Positions 22,470 to 32,845 of a DNA stretch of 64,000 nt are shown piece by piece (position 1 is the first letter of the stretch; each line of letters opens with the position of its first letter). A program made the position numbers and the translations under genes. The DNA comes from Endomychus coccineus (Eukaryota > Arthropoda > Insecta > Coleoptera > Endomychidae): NCBI GenBank assembly GCA_958510875.1, contig OY294068.1:13803282-13867281 (forward strand), in the 5' to 3' direction. The notes under the pieces were generated by a model. The model worked only from the letters and a program-made list of their open reading frames with translations, had not been told where the DNA came from and did no database searches.

Positions 22470-22625
22470 ACCGAGTGGCAAAGTTGTGGAACTCTTTGCC
22501 TAGTGAAGTCTTCTCTGATGCCTACAACTTCCTAACTTTTAAGAAAAATTTCGATGCCCAACACCTTTCCTAATATTCCACAGCTGGTTCACACGAAGTT
22601 CCATGAACATATACCTAAGATATAT
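22470..22625 (+). pseudogene. LINE C-terminal tail fragment
   Basis: Encodes KLWNSLPSEVFSDAYNFLTF, then a KKNFDAQHLS end. Best-preserved of the three copies of this LINE tail in the window (others near 3.1 and 8.5 kb). Confidence 0.65.
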
Positions 22626-22923
22626 TATACTGATTTGAATAAAAAACACCTAGTAATAGTTAAGCAATTTAATTGAAATTCTTACAGAAAGGTGACATTG
22701 ATGTAACTAGTAAATGAGTAGATGTTGAAGTGAAAAAAAACATAAAGAAAAATCTATTCAATAATGAGTAACCCCACCGCAATTGTTTATGCATTCATTC
22801 ATTCGATGAGGTAAAGTTTGAACAAGATGATCAATGTCGCCTTGAGGTATCCCATCCCAAGCTTCTTGAATACGAAGTCGAAGATCATCTAAATTGTGAG
22901 GGGGGTGGCGAATACTATTCAGT

Positions 22924-23168
22924 ACATAATAAAGATTCTTGACCCAGGTATGAATTATATATAAATTCTGGGGAAATAGGTCACATTAACACTTATGCTT
23001 TATATTTTCTTGTCTTTACGTACGTTTCGGTCTCACGACCATCATCAGAAGACTTATTATGTCTAAAACTTGATTACTTAAAACTATCAACGGTCGTGAG
23101 ACCGAAACGTACGTAAAGACAAGAAAATATAAAGCATAAGTGTTAATGTGACCTATTTCCCGAGAATA
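22924..23168. mobile_element. Penelope-related inverted-repeat element with hammerhead motif (copy 1)
   Basis: A 245-bp insertion with 10-bp direct repeats ACTATTCAGT at 22914-22923 and 23169-23178. It starts ACATAATAAAGATTCTTGAC, and then two arms (about 22964-23039 and 23093-23165) form a long inverted repeat including GTTTCGGTCTCACGACC. The spacer between arms is only about 50 bp. The left arm, read on the minus strand, has a complete hammerhead-like core; the right arm has lost CTGATGA. The left end carries about 40 bp with no partner on the right, so this is not a simple TIR transposon. Confidence 0.75.
23012..23053 (-). ncRNA. hammerhead ribozyme-like motif (short stem III, extra U)
   Basis: Minus strand, 5' to 3': stem I GTCTT, core CTGATGA, an extra T, stem II GGTC/GACC with loop GTGA, then GAAA, stem III (A-T, C-G, G-C, two-base loop), cleavage triplet GTA, and stem I partner AAGAC. 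All helices pair perfectly. The single T between CTGATGA and stem II departs from the consensus and may lower or abolish activity. Confidence 0.65.
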
Positions 23169-23590
23169 ACTATTCAGTCTTGTACCGATTATATCCCAGG
23201 CATGTTCATTCGGCGAGAGATCGGTGAACGTGCATGCCATGGAAGCATCACCACATCAGCATCTTCTAAACACTGCGTTGTAACCCTTGTCGTATGTCCT
23301 GTTGCAAAATTGCATTAATTAGCGCCCGAAGATATGGCACTGCAACAGGTTCCAACACGTTGGTTTTGTAATTGGCTGCATTTAAATTGCCCTGGACGAA
23401 AACTAGAGGTGACCTACTGCCATAACATGTTGCACCCCAAACCATTACTCCTAATGTAAGGCTAGGATGACGATCAACAGCAAATTGCAGATTTCTTCTT
23501 TCCCCACGATTATATTGAAGTATTCCTTCTGTGAAAATTTCAGGCATATTGCTCAACAAACACTAGGTGTTGCGTTTTTATCCAAATTAG

Positions 23591-24940
23591 TATATATAGG
23601 TGTTCCTCTAGAGTAGTTAAAAGATCGTATAAAATATAAGGAATTCAGGGTCCTGAAACGCTGTTAAGAATGTATTTTAACGCTTTTTTTCCAAATCTGT
23701 AATTGTTCATTCAATTCAAGAATTTGAAACTATTTTATTCCTATTCGTCGGGAATAAAAATAGTATGAAGGTGAATCCATATAATCGGAAACTCAGCGTT
23801 GATAGAAGATAGAAAACTACCCTAAAGAACAAATAATCTGGAAAAATGTTTAGAATCAGATGTTATCATGGTTGGAATCTGATTAATTGCAAATTCGAAT
23901 GTTGAATTCGAAAATTGAATATTTCACATATCCCAGTAGGCATTTGGTGTACCTAGAGTGATGTAGAGTGTACCTAAAGACAAGACATTTTTGAAATCAT
24001 ATGAAGTCCGACAACTACTTCTACAAATACGGATGCGATTCTGGTATCTGTTGGTGAATAGATTGTTTTGCCGGATTAAGTATAGGCTTGACAATGTTAG
24101 GCGAGTATTTGTGAACACAATATCATTAGCACCGTCAACTGTTGTAATGTAAATTGTGTCGGTTACCTATTTGCAAAGATAGTGGTGGCCTTAAATCTGG
24201 GACGGCTTGAAAAGTCACGCCGTGAAGAATGAAGTGGGCGTGGATAAATTTGTCACCCTAATGTGACGGGGCGCCAGGTGCTGCACCCCGTAGACAGCTG
24301 CTACGCTCTGTCAGCTTCACTTGGCGAAATCACATCAGCGTTTGATATGATCCTAATTCCCACCTTCCTCAAACCTCGATTTCTGACAAGCAATCGAAAC
24401 TGCAATTACACGCTTGGTTCGGATACACTTTGTATTGTACAATAGCGTGTTTACTCCGATATCCTGATTTAACACACCTCTCGCTCTGAATTTAATCCTT
24501 TCACGGTCCTCTGGGAATCAGTAAATTAATATAATGATTGATTTTTTATTCAGGAATACGTCATAGTGAAACAATCTCTGCTTCTTATACGGAATTTGAG
24601 AATCCAAGATATTTGAGATCGTGGTGTGGTCTGAAAAAACTTTGGGGTGTGTTTTGTAGATATTATAGAAATTTTTGTTCATAATATATTTATTCAGTGT
24701 AATTTATATTAATGGCATTTTATTTTTCAGAACATGGAATTCCTAAATCAAACAAAATTTAATCTCAAAATAAAAAAATTAGCTTGGCAGATCCACAAAT
24801 TGAGGAACTGAATTGTGATTGCAAAATTTATGTTGTATGACAATTTTAAGGTAAAAAATGTCATCTACCTACTCGGAAACCTTATTTTGATTGCCTACCT
24901 CGAAGTATTAAATTGTTCAACATTTTTGAAGGGAGAATAT
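23591..24940. other. unassigned spacer
   Basis: About 1.35 kb with no recognised gene. A less AT-rich patch at 24180-24330 is unassigned. Confidence 0.45.
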
Positions 24941-26170
24941 ACAGTGTGACATATTTAGATTGGAAACACCTTTGTAAAATTTTATGTGACTCAGCTTAGT
25001 GAGCTTACGAATTATAAGTTGTAGTAACTTTGTTATTAATAAATATATTTTTATGGAATTATGGTCACAGCTATTTGGAGGCACTTTGAATTCATTATCG
25101 ACTACAAAAAAGTATCGTAGTATGCCCTGAAAATTGGAATAAGCATTATCAATTTTGTCCCGTAGTAGACCTTTCATCAGTGGCGGCTCCTCGAAGGAGG
25201 CTAAGGAGGCTCAGCCTCCTCACCAATTTATCTTAATGATCATTCTCCATTTTATTTCCTGTTTCTCTGATAATTCTTTAAATTTTACAATTAATTCCCC
25301 GTTCTCAGTAATTATTTTTAATCTGGCAACGATGACCAGAGGCTAGATTCTCTATATATCTCAAACGCTAAATACGTATGGTCAACACAGTTGCCGTTTT
25401 TCCAACCAGTTCAATTGCCAAATACGGTGAAACAGCGAATATGGCAACACTCTATGTAGGCTAGCTTCACGTACGCACTCGGTCTGTCGTATGAATACGA
25501 TTACTTGCCGCCGCTGCAAACTGCGACACGTGCTCTGTCAGTTGTTGTTTTTGTTTCGCGATGCGATGTAAGGTTAAGTTATAATTTATCTGTTCGGTGA
25601 GTTATTAACAAAGAGTTCTTTGGTTATTAAACGTTAAAATGAGTAGTGATTTAGTTGCTGAAAAGATTAGTGATGACAGGTATGTTTCAAAATCGATCAT
25701 TTGATACTGATAATTGTAAAAAATATTTATGGTTAACGGGATCTGAGGTACACAATAAATTATATTGCTGATATTGCTTGCTATTTACATATGATACAAC
25801 TTCATGTTGGGGGCACTCGGGTTATGATGATTTGAAAAATTTAGCTCGTGGTATAGACAGACATGAAAAATCGCAGGAACATATTACATCGAGTATTAAG
25901 TTTAAATTAACCGGTAAACAGAATATTGTTAAAGGAGGAAAACATATAATTTGGTAGACAAGAAACTACATCATAAACACTTTTTTTATGAAATATTATA
26001 TACTATTGAAGGTCAAATTGAGATTCGATTTTCCGATTTACATGAATTGAAGTTTTTTGTATAACTTAGTTCTATAATATAAATTTTTTGATAAAATAGC
26101 ACTCCACAATGAATTATGCGTTATATACTCGGATAAACATATTTTAGGCCAGTACGACATTCACGCCGAT

Positions 26171-26432
26171 ATGATAAAATATATGATAGACAATGATTTG
26201 CAACAAGCTTTACCTCAGTTTCATAAACTACTTTGTTTGACAGTCACCATTCCTGCCACGTCGGCATCGGTGGAGAGATCATTTTCTACTCTCAAACGAA
26301 TTAAAACTTACATGCGATCATGCGAAATACAATGTGCCAAAATCGGTTTATACAATGTTAGTTTGATATCTATTGAAAAAGATTTAGTAAAACACTTAAA
26401 ACAAAATGATACATTTTATGATAATATTATTG
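26171..26432 (+). pseudogene. hAT transposase C-terminal dimerisation domain relic
   Basis: Open frame with MIKYMIDNDLQQALPQFHKL, then TSASVERSFSTLKRIKTYMR and a NVSLISIEKDLVKHL end, the hallmark of the hAT C-terminal domain. It is cut at 26432 by the Penelope-related insertion; the last residues of the original frame resume after 26863 (a DRFSQTKDRRI-like stretch). Confidence 0.85.
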
Positions 26433-26518
26433 TAATAAAGATTCTTGACCCAGGTATGAATTATATATAAATTCTCGGGAAATAGGTCACAATAACACTT
26501 ATGCTTTATATTTTTCTT

Positions 26519-26560
26519 GTCTTTACGTACGTTTCGGTCTCACGTCCATCATCAGAAGAC
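26519..26560 (-). ncRNA. hammerhead ribozyme-like motif, stem II mutated
   Basis: Same layout as the motif at 23012-23053 (CTGATGA, GAAAC, stem I GTCTT/AAGAC), but stem II reads GGAC/GACC with one mismatch, so this arm is probably weaker. Confidence 0.55.
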
Positions 26561-26748
26561 TTATTATGTCTAAAACTTGATTACTTAAAACTATCAACAG
26601 AAACACGATTAAATGAAATTCTAAACAATTTCGTTTAATCGTGTTTCTGTTCGTTTCGGCGACGTGGGCATTTTAATTGAAATCGGTGCGATTAGGACGC
26701 TTTGTGTAATACAATTAGTTTTAAGTAATCAAGTTTCAGACATAATAA

Positions 26749-26790
26749 GTCTTCTGATGATGGTCGTGAGACCGAAACGTACGTAAAGAC
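26749..26790 (+). ncRNA. hammerhead ribozyme-like motif
   Basis: Plus strand: GTCTT 26749-26753, CTGATGA 26754-26760, extra T 26761, stem II GGTC/GACC 26762-26773, GAAA 26774-26777, stem III to GT at 26784, A at 26785 as cleavage base, AAGAC 26786-26790. All helices pair. Predicted cut after 26785. Confidence 0.65.
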
Positions 26791-27364
26791 AAGAAAAATA
26801 TAAAGCATAAGTGTTATTGTGACCTATTTCCCGAGAATTTACATATAAAAGATAATATTATTGATCGTTTTTCGCAAACTAAAGACCGTAGAATTACGTT
26901 AATATATAAAAAAAAGTTAATAAGAGTAATAAAAAAAAAACAAAGTATGAAAAATTTCAAACAAAAAAAATATATCAACAATCCAAAAAAAAATTAAAAA
27001 CAAAAAACGAACAAAAAAATTTTTTGCCAAGAGAAACTCTACACCTTCACGTTGGTTCTTGCTGGGCAACAATTAATTTTGTCACTGAAGTAGCTGGTAC
27101 GGTCGCTGTGCAAAGGTTAAATTAATTGGCTGAATAGAGTATATTTTTACAAAAACGTTTTATGTCCAGCCTCCTCTCTTAAAAAGTTCACGAGCCGCCA
27201 CTGCCTTTCATTACTTGACCATTAAAAAAAATTGCTCAAAATCGGTTAATAACTTTAAATTTCATAAGGTGGTTTCCAATCTAAATGGCCCGCACTGTGG
27301 CAACAAATGAAAATGGAAAACTCAATATAATTCAAAGATAGAAATATCAAAATCGATAAATGAC

Positions 27365-28680
27365 TTGAAAGAATTGTTACAACTTGCTTACTTTTTCATT
27401 TGTACTAAATATACCATCAACGCTGGTATTGCACAGGGATCTGTCTTGGCACCAACTTTATTTATGCTCCATATAAACGATAATGCGGTTGCGACCTTTA
27501 TAGCCGAGCTCGCAATTGCAGACATCATTTACACCTCAGCAAAACCTTACAGCGAGGTAATTGGTCGATTTGCATACATTGGCCCTTTGCGATTCTCATT
27601 GTTCCCTATATATCAAGCTTTTGCAATGATACGGAACTTATTCTCTCTACCTTCTGGAATTCACGATGTAACTCACTTATTTATCATCGCGTTCAGGTAG
27701 GATGTATGCCAGTATCATAAAATCCAGTTGGGTTATATCAATATCAAGGCCCGACGAGAGAGATTGCTATGACGAATAGGGAGAATTCACAAACCACAAT
27801 GTAACGTTTTGGACGTTAATAAATTTATTTGATGGTCATTTATCATTTCGATAACTGTTGTGAGATATTTAAACTCATAAAGAGACAACGTCAACCTCTG
27901 TAGTTTCATAGGCCAAGCTAGGTATGTTAATGCGGTAGCGGGTCATTGGAGAAACAGAAGATTGACGCACACGTTTTGCGACATTCGGTGAGAAATTGAA
28001 TTCGGATGTGATAAGGTGAGATCGATGAAAATCAATTTTGTTATTTCATAGTAATTCTCCGATTTGAAAGTTCATATAGCTGTGGATAGATATTATTATA
28101 TCTTGATTATTCTAATTGTCCCGTCTTCAGCTTTGCAGATGATGATACATTTCACACCGCTTTCTCATCTAGAGCTCATATACCATCCAATGAAGTCAGA
28201 GGAGAGAGACAGAGACAGGTTGGCGCAATTAATGGAGACCCGGCAAAGATTTTGAAATGGGGATCTGATAATCTAATATAGCTTAATGCAACCAAAATAA
28301 AAGCGTGTGTCTCTTCTCCAGAAAGGCGGATCCCACAATCTCTGGTATGATGATGTCAAGTACAACTATTCCTATGAAGTCTTCCATAACAATGCTCGAT
28401 CACCACCAACCGCACCCTCTCATGGGACGATCAAGTAAGGTCCATTGCGAAAACCGCTTTCAGCACAGTAAAGAATATAAATAAAATTCTGAGTTTCGAC
28501 ATCGAAACGAGTTTAACCCATGCTCGACCGCCTAGAGACCTGGTCGAACAAGACGGATCGATTCCGCTGCCGATGGTCCCACGCAGTAATCGTGGCTCGT
28601 GCTACAACCGACGCGAACGTCGACCGCCTAATAAAGTCACATTATATTGAGCCTTGCGACTCCTGAAAGTCCTAGAAGTA
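27365..28680 (+). pseudogene. LINE reverse-transcriptase relic
   Basis: Contains the RT motif INAGIAQGSVLAPTLFMLHI (27415-27475), close to the GxPQGSVLSPTLF box. Further on is a decayed FADDDTFH catalytic box (28128-28150) and LNATKIKACVSSPERR, a form of the FNAxKTQAC motif, at 28280. Later frames give TMLDHHQPHPLMGRSS and SIAKTAFSTVKNINKILSFD. Frame changes are frequent and an unrelated stretch appears between 27700 and 28050. A jockey/CR1-type LINE lacking both ends. Confidence 0.65.
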
Positions 28681-28739
28681 TCGTTGCCAAACCTTTGACT
28701 TGAAAGGATACGGTCTGGAGGCCCGCTCCAGCGAGTGAG

Positions 28740-29260
28740 TGAAGCAAATGTTTAAACCTGCGGTTCCTCTCGTCCTGACCAAGATTACTATCGCAAAGAC
28801 CTCATTAGGGGTAAAACTAGCCTGTCTCTTGACAATTTGGCGGATGATAATATTGACAGAGACAAGTTGACGTAAGTAATAGAGATCTGGCAATGATTTT
28901 GAAATAGGGATCTGGATAATTCAGTAGAGTTTAATGCGACCAAGACTCAAGCTTGCATCTTCTCCAGGAACGCGGGTCCCAATCCCTTATATGATAATGA
29001 CAGGTAGAGCTATTCCTATGAAGTCTTCCATAACCAGACTGGGGATGAGCACCCGCTCATGAGAATATCATGTGAGGTCCACAAAAGCTTGGTTTTCTAT
29101 TCCGTGCCAAGAACTACTTTACATCCGAGCACCTCCTCATAATCTACAAAGCTTAGATTCGACCTGTCTAGGAGTACTGTTCACATGTTTGGAGCTCGAC
29201 TCCCAAACATACGCTGAAGCTCTTGGATAATACCCAGAAGAGAGCTATGAATAAATAATA
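28740..29260 (+). pseudogene. second LINE relic of the same family
   Basis: Around 28860-29250 the sequence repeats the end of the preceding relic: an FNATKTQACIFSR-like segment at 28935, SYEVFHNQTGDEHPLM at 29015, and TCLELDSQTYAEAL at 29185-29225. About 75-85 percent similar by eye to 28200-28450, so two insertions or a duplication of one. Confidence 0.55.
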
Positions 29261-29469
29261 AAACGAATTGATACTTAATTTTAAGCTAGAAAGATGGTAA
29301 TTTTTATGATTTGAATATAGCTCCTTCGTAAATGATAGCCATTGTTCTCAATGCATTAAAATAATTAGTCAGCAAATTTTTGCATAACATTTTGAAAAAC
29401 GTGACATAGGATAGCATTGATTTCATTTCTAATGTTCAATTTCAAATATCCTAAATTTGTGGGTTTATT

Positions 29470-30180
29470 CACGAACACTTCAAGCTTTAAATAGCCCTAA
29501 AGAAAATAATCCGGAGCTGCAAGATCTGGGGATCTTGCTGGCTATGGAATCGTACCATTTCTAGAAATGAGTCTGCTTGGAAAGGATTCGCTTTAAATGT
29601 TCAGGCTTATTCTCGCCGTATGACTTTTTCCACGTCTTGCTGAAACCAGTAATGTCCTATTTCTTTTTCAAAGAATGTGTGCAGCATTTGAACATAGCGC
29701 GCAGCCGTTATCGTCAAAAAAATAAGGCCCAATTATTATAGACGACACCATACAGATCCTTTAGCCCAATGTAAAGGTCGCTGATAAATTTCCCGAGGAT
29801 TCTCTTGAGCCCAATAACGGCAATTTTGCTTTTTTACATCGCCGTTAAGATAAAAATGTGTCACTCATGGCCTTGGTAATTATCATGAATCATACGACAA
29901 AATTCAAGTGTGTCAATCTTATTACCATCAGGTAACTCCTGAGCTATTGCGATCTTATATGGATGAAAATTTATGCGTTTTAACATTCTTGTCGTGTTTC
30001 GATCACTCAAACCAAGGACGGAAGCATGTTTAACAGCGAGTTTTTTCGGACTAGCAATAGCTGCATTTATTACCCTTTCTTCGTTACGTTCATCGCAGGC
30101 AGTTCTTGGTTTTTCACTTGACTTTTTGTCAACAATAGATCCCAGTTGTCGCCAAGCCAAAATAGTCTCACGCTAAGGAC
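29470..30180 (-). pseudogene. Tc1/mariner-superfamily transposase relic A
   Basis: The N-terminal part on the minus strand (30160-29861) holds SSEKPRTACDERNEERVINA, then AAIASPKKLAVKHASVLGLS, with a helix-turn-helix-like region and NFHPYKIAIAQELPDGNKID. Further left (about 29840-29740) NCRYWAQENPREI-like sequence, then decay. It belongs to a common insect IS630-Tc1-mariner group with the AISS..IIGPYF motif. Stops and the lost C-terminus make it inactive. Confidence 0.65.
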
Positions 30181-30824
30181 AGCGATTTACTGAATTAAAT
30201 TGAATCAATTTCTTAACACAAAACGCTGCTATTTTATGTGTAGACCAATGCTCCATTCAGACAACTGTCAACAATTCTAGCTAAATTGTCAAAGCCTACT
30301 TTGCATTTAAAACTATTTTAATTCAAAATAACCGAATCGTTTTTAATGAAATAAAATGGGTAATATATTTTGCCGGACCCTTTATTTTCATCCAGTGATA
30401 TTTTATTAAGTGAAATTTGAAATGGTCTAGAACTGTGGGCTAAGTATAGTCCTTCCCCAGTTCCTGGTCTGTTGTTGTTTCAGGCTGCAGGCTCAGAGTG
30501 CCCTTGTTGGCTTGGTTATGGTTGTTTTCATATGTTGGTTCATGTTCATGGTCAATGTTGAGTCTAGTGTGGGATCCCGATCCATGAAGACGCAGTAAGA
30601 AAATCACCAAAAACACACTGACATCGAATACTCCTGATCCTAAACGTCCAACATTATACTTTTAAGTTATTGAACTCCAAAATTCAACATATGTTATTTG
30701 TTTACATCGTCAATTTGAATTGGTTCTTTAAAAAGAGGTGGAAAATAGTTTTGGTTGAAATGAAATCAAAAGTTGAGAATCTAACTTTTTGATAATTTGG
30801 CAGCAATTGCTCGTTCAAATGCAC
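30181..30824. other. unassigned spacer
   Basis: No recognised gene between two related transposase relics. Confidence 0.4.
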
Positions 30825-31190
30825 TTATTTCATATCATTGTACTCTCGCACGTCAAGGGTACGTGATGGCTCGGCAAGACTTGTAACTCTAGACAAATGT
30901 ATCATGTTTTGTTGTACCATTCTTTTCAAAAAATAAGGCCCAATTATTCTGGATGATGAAATGGCATACCATATAGATACTTTAGAACAATGTAAAGGTC
31001 GCTGATGAATTTCCCGAAGATTCTCTTGGGCCCAATAACGGCAATTTTGCTTATTTGATTTAACCAAATATCCTGTTCCATAGATCTTGTTAATTTTGGA
31101 CTGGTCAAGTAATCCAAACGATTCAAATCAGGTGATATGGGAGGCTGCTCTTCCTATACAACTGTTAGGGTAATTATCATCTAGAAATCG
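30825..31190 (-). pseudogene. Tc1/mariner-superfamily transposase relic B
   Basis: On the minus strand FLDDNYPNSCIGRAA is followed by VKSNKQNCRYWAQENLREI, then SIWYAISSSRIIGPYFLKRM (31067-30890), the central DDE region of the family seen in relic A. Frameshifts are present. Relics A and B share about 100 bp near the WAQEN motif. Confidence 0.65.
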
Positions 31191-31249
31191 GCGCGCAACC
31201 AAACTAAAGTGCAGTCCAAAATGAACACGATCTAAGAAACAGGATATTT

Positions 31250-31380
31250 GAAACGAGTGCCATCATTAATTAGACAAGGTATATTTGAAAGAGTTCGTCA
31301 ATCGATGTTAAGGCGAATTGATGCATGCGTTGCAGTAGGCGGTGGTCATTTTCAACAATTATTGTAAATATTATTAACAT
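31250..31380 (+). pseudogene. Tc1/mariner-superfamily C-terminal fragment
   Basis: Plus strand encodes FERVRQSMLRRIDACVAVGG then HFQQLL and a stop, the typical end of this transposase group (RV..S...R...C....G.HF..LL). Opposite in orientation to relics A and B. Confidence 0.6.
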
Positions 31381-32297
31381 ATTTGTAGTTTAGTCTGAGT
31401 CTTGTGAATGATCTAAGTTAGTCACATCACAATACAATCAATAAAAGACACATTTTATCACAAATCTAACTTACAAAATTTCAACGCAGGTTTAACTTGA
31501 AACTAGTTTTCTCCAAAACGGCTGGTTTCAGCGACAAATACTAAGAATACCTTTTGTATGTAAAATTGAATGTAGTATAAGTTTGTTCAGTTGAAAATTA
31601 CATACAGTGTGACAAAAAAAAGTTATGGTTATTTCAATCCAGGTACACTGTATGTGACACCCTCTAACAAGTAAATATTTGAGTTTCTCATCATTAATAC
31701 CTCAAGAACCAAGCCGTTGCGGACCCATGTTCATATGAACTTTTTATCTTAAAATTAGTCAAAGATTCACCATTTAAATGTTGAACAAGTACTTTATAAG
31801 CATCCTGTATATTATCAGTTTTTTTCTATAAAACTCGTCATAATAGTTTCCTATGAATCTTCTCCCATGTGATTGATGAATAACATAATGATAAATACAC
31901 CAAACCAAATTTCATGGTACCCGTTCATTTTTGGGATTTTGGGAATGAACACATGCGGGGTGTAGTATAGGAATCTTCCATCCCTATACGAGTTTACCTA
32001 GAATCCCCGAATAGACCTTAATTATATTAATTATTATGTAAGTATATGTTTAGATCTCGGATCTGGGTTACCAAGCAATATGTTAATATATTACATAACG
32101 GCTAACCTAGATACCTTGAATCGTAGATTAGTTTAGTAGAACATTAAACAATAAACAGTGACATAACATGTATATATAGTAATGTGGAGCATATCAGTAA
32201 ATATAGTAGTATACAGTATATTCATTGTCCACGCATCTGATAGTATAGTCAATGTACCTGCCGAAGTTGTAATTTCTGAGAGTAAGGCATTAAGCCA
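31381..32297. other. possible 5' LTR and spacer of a Gypsy-like element
   Basis: AT-rich sequence leading into a primer-binding-like site at 32301. An LTR probably ends near 32300, but I could not find its second copy, so its limits are unknown. Confidence 0.35.
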
Positions 32298-32300
32298 TAA

Positions 32301-32317
32301 TGGCGCCGAGCTCTACC
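32301..32317 (+). promoter_or_regulatory. primer-binding-site-like sequence
   Basis: TGGCGCCGAGCTCTACC begins with TGGCGCC, the complement of a tRNA 3' end as used by Gypsy-type retrotransposons. Its position ahead of the small ORF and gag-like ORF supports this. Confidence 0.5.
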
Positions 32318-32583
32318 TTAAGTAAAGTGACTCTTTTTTATAAGTGATGTGTTTCCTTCCCCTATACCTCTACCAGGACCACGGGACAGTTTAGGGCAAA
32401 CCGCCCAATCAAAGAGCTGATCCCCCACATGGCGATCCATACCAGTCTTTTTCTTATGGAAAAAAAAGAAACGAACCGCTTCCTGTCCACATCGCCATAT
32501 GTGATCTCCCACATGGCTCCCATATGGTTTAACAGGAAGACGCTAAATTGATTATTGGCAAATTGGAAATCGAAGTTTCAAAA

Positions 32584-32823
32584 ATGGGAAACGCAAGATC
32601 ATCAGAAGAGATGATGAACGTCCAGGCTGCAAACAGCGATGGGCTGAAAATGGGCATCAGGGACAAAACAGGAATTTCTCTCTCTACAGCAGAGATACTG
32701 GGAATAATAACCCTCATGCTGGTAATAATCATCGTAGTCTACCTAGTCCACAGGATGGTTAGAAAAATGATGGTTAGGAGAATCAGAGAGGAGATTAGAA
32801 GAAGCCAACCAACATTAGTGTAG
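32584..32823 (+). CDS. small myristoylation-motif membrane protein of a Gypsy-like element
   Basis: ATG at 32584 gives a 79-residue protein. It starts MGNARSS, a good N-myristoylation signal (Gly2, Ser6). A single hydrophobic segment (AEILGIITLMLVIIIVVYLV, about residues 36-55) is followed by a strongly basic tail (HRMVRKMMVRRIREEIRR). It ends 22 bp before the gag-like ORF, with a GTGAGT-like sequence in the gap. I know no named family; similar small MGN proteins ahead of gag occur in some insect LTR elements as I remember them, which would fit a membrane-targeting role. The upstream in-frame TTG at 32548 is not a likely start. Confidence 0.5.
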   Translation: MGNARSSEEMMNVQAANSDGLKMGIRDKTGISLSTAEILGIITLMLVIIIVVYLVHRMVRKMMVRRIREEIRRSQPTLV

Positions 32824-32845
32824 TGTCTCGAACATCATGTGAGTA

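Larger units (their letters stand above)
22755..23590 (-). pseudogene. Tc1-like transposase relic, split by a Penelope-related element
   Basis: On the minus strand, FTEGILQYNRGERRN and DRHPSLTLGVMVWGATCYGS (23540-23440) are followed by FVQGNLNAANYKTNVLEPV, DADVVMLPWHARSP and SPNEHAWDIIG (about 23230-23180). The reading then breaks at 23178 and resumes left of 22923 with PPHNLDDLRLRIQEAWDGIP, then HLVQTLPHRMNECINNCGG. The order matches the DD34E half of Tc1 transposases. The N-terminal domain is missing and the catalytic DNARPH region is altered. Inserted sequence is flanked by the 10-bp duplication ACTATTCAGT. Confidence 0.8.
26433..26850. mobile_element. Penelope-related inverted-repeat element with two hammerhead motifs (copy 2)
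   Basis: A 418-bp insertion inside the hAT coding region, with 13-bp direct repeats GATAATATTATTG at 26420-26432 and 26851-26863. It shares its left 40 bp and both arms with copy 1 at 22.9 kb, and carries about 150 bp more spacer that itself contains a smaller inverted pair (AGAAACACGATTAAA at 26600 and its reverse at 26632). Both arms hold hammerhead cores pointing outward. Unequal target-duplication lengths (10 and 13 bp) fit Penelope-like integration better than a cut-and-paste transposase. Confidence 0.8.
25178..27203 (+). mobile_element. internally deleted hAT transposon (copy 1)
   Basis: Ends CAGTGGCGGCTC and GAGCCGCCACTG with a perfect 8-bp duplication CCTTTCAT (25170-25177 and 27204-27211). 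Coding relics read rightwards: start MSSDLVAEKISDDR at 25639, a TTF-type zinc-finger segment WLTGSEVHNKLYC (25735), and GIDRHEKSQEHI (25850). After a large deletion comes the C-terminal dimerisation region (LCLTVTIPATSASVERSFST at 26235-26295). Frameshifts and a nested 418-bp element make it inactive. Same family as the copy at 59.6 kb (ZMYM1-like hAT type). Confidence 0.9.
24941..27300. mobile_element. outer terminal-inverted-repeat element, host of a nested hAT
   Basis: Left end CAGTGTGACATATTTAGATT then GGAAAC (24943 on); right end, reversed, CAGTGCGGGCCATTTAGATT then GGAAACC (27300 back). The remaining element sequence is 24941-25177 plus 27204-27300, about 330 bp, with no coding. A complete hAT with its own target duplication sits between, so this element is the oldest layer of the nest. 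Confidence 0.6.
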
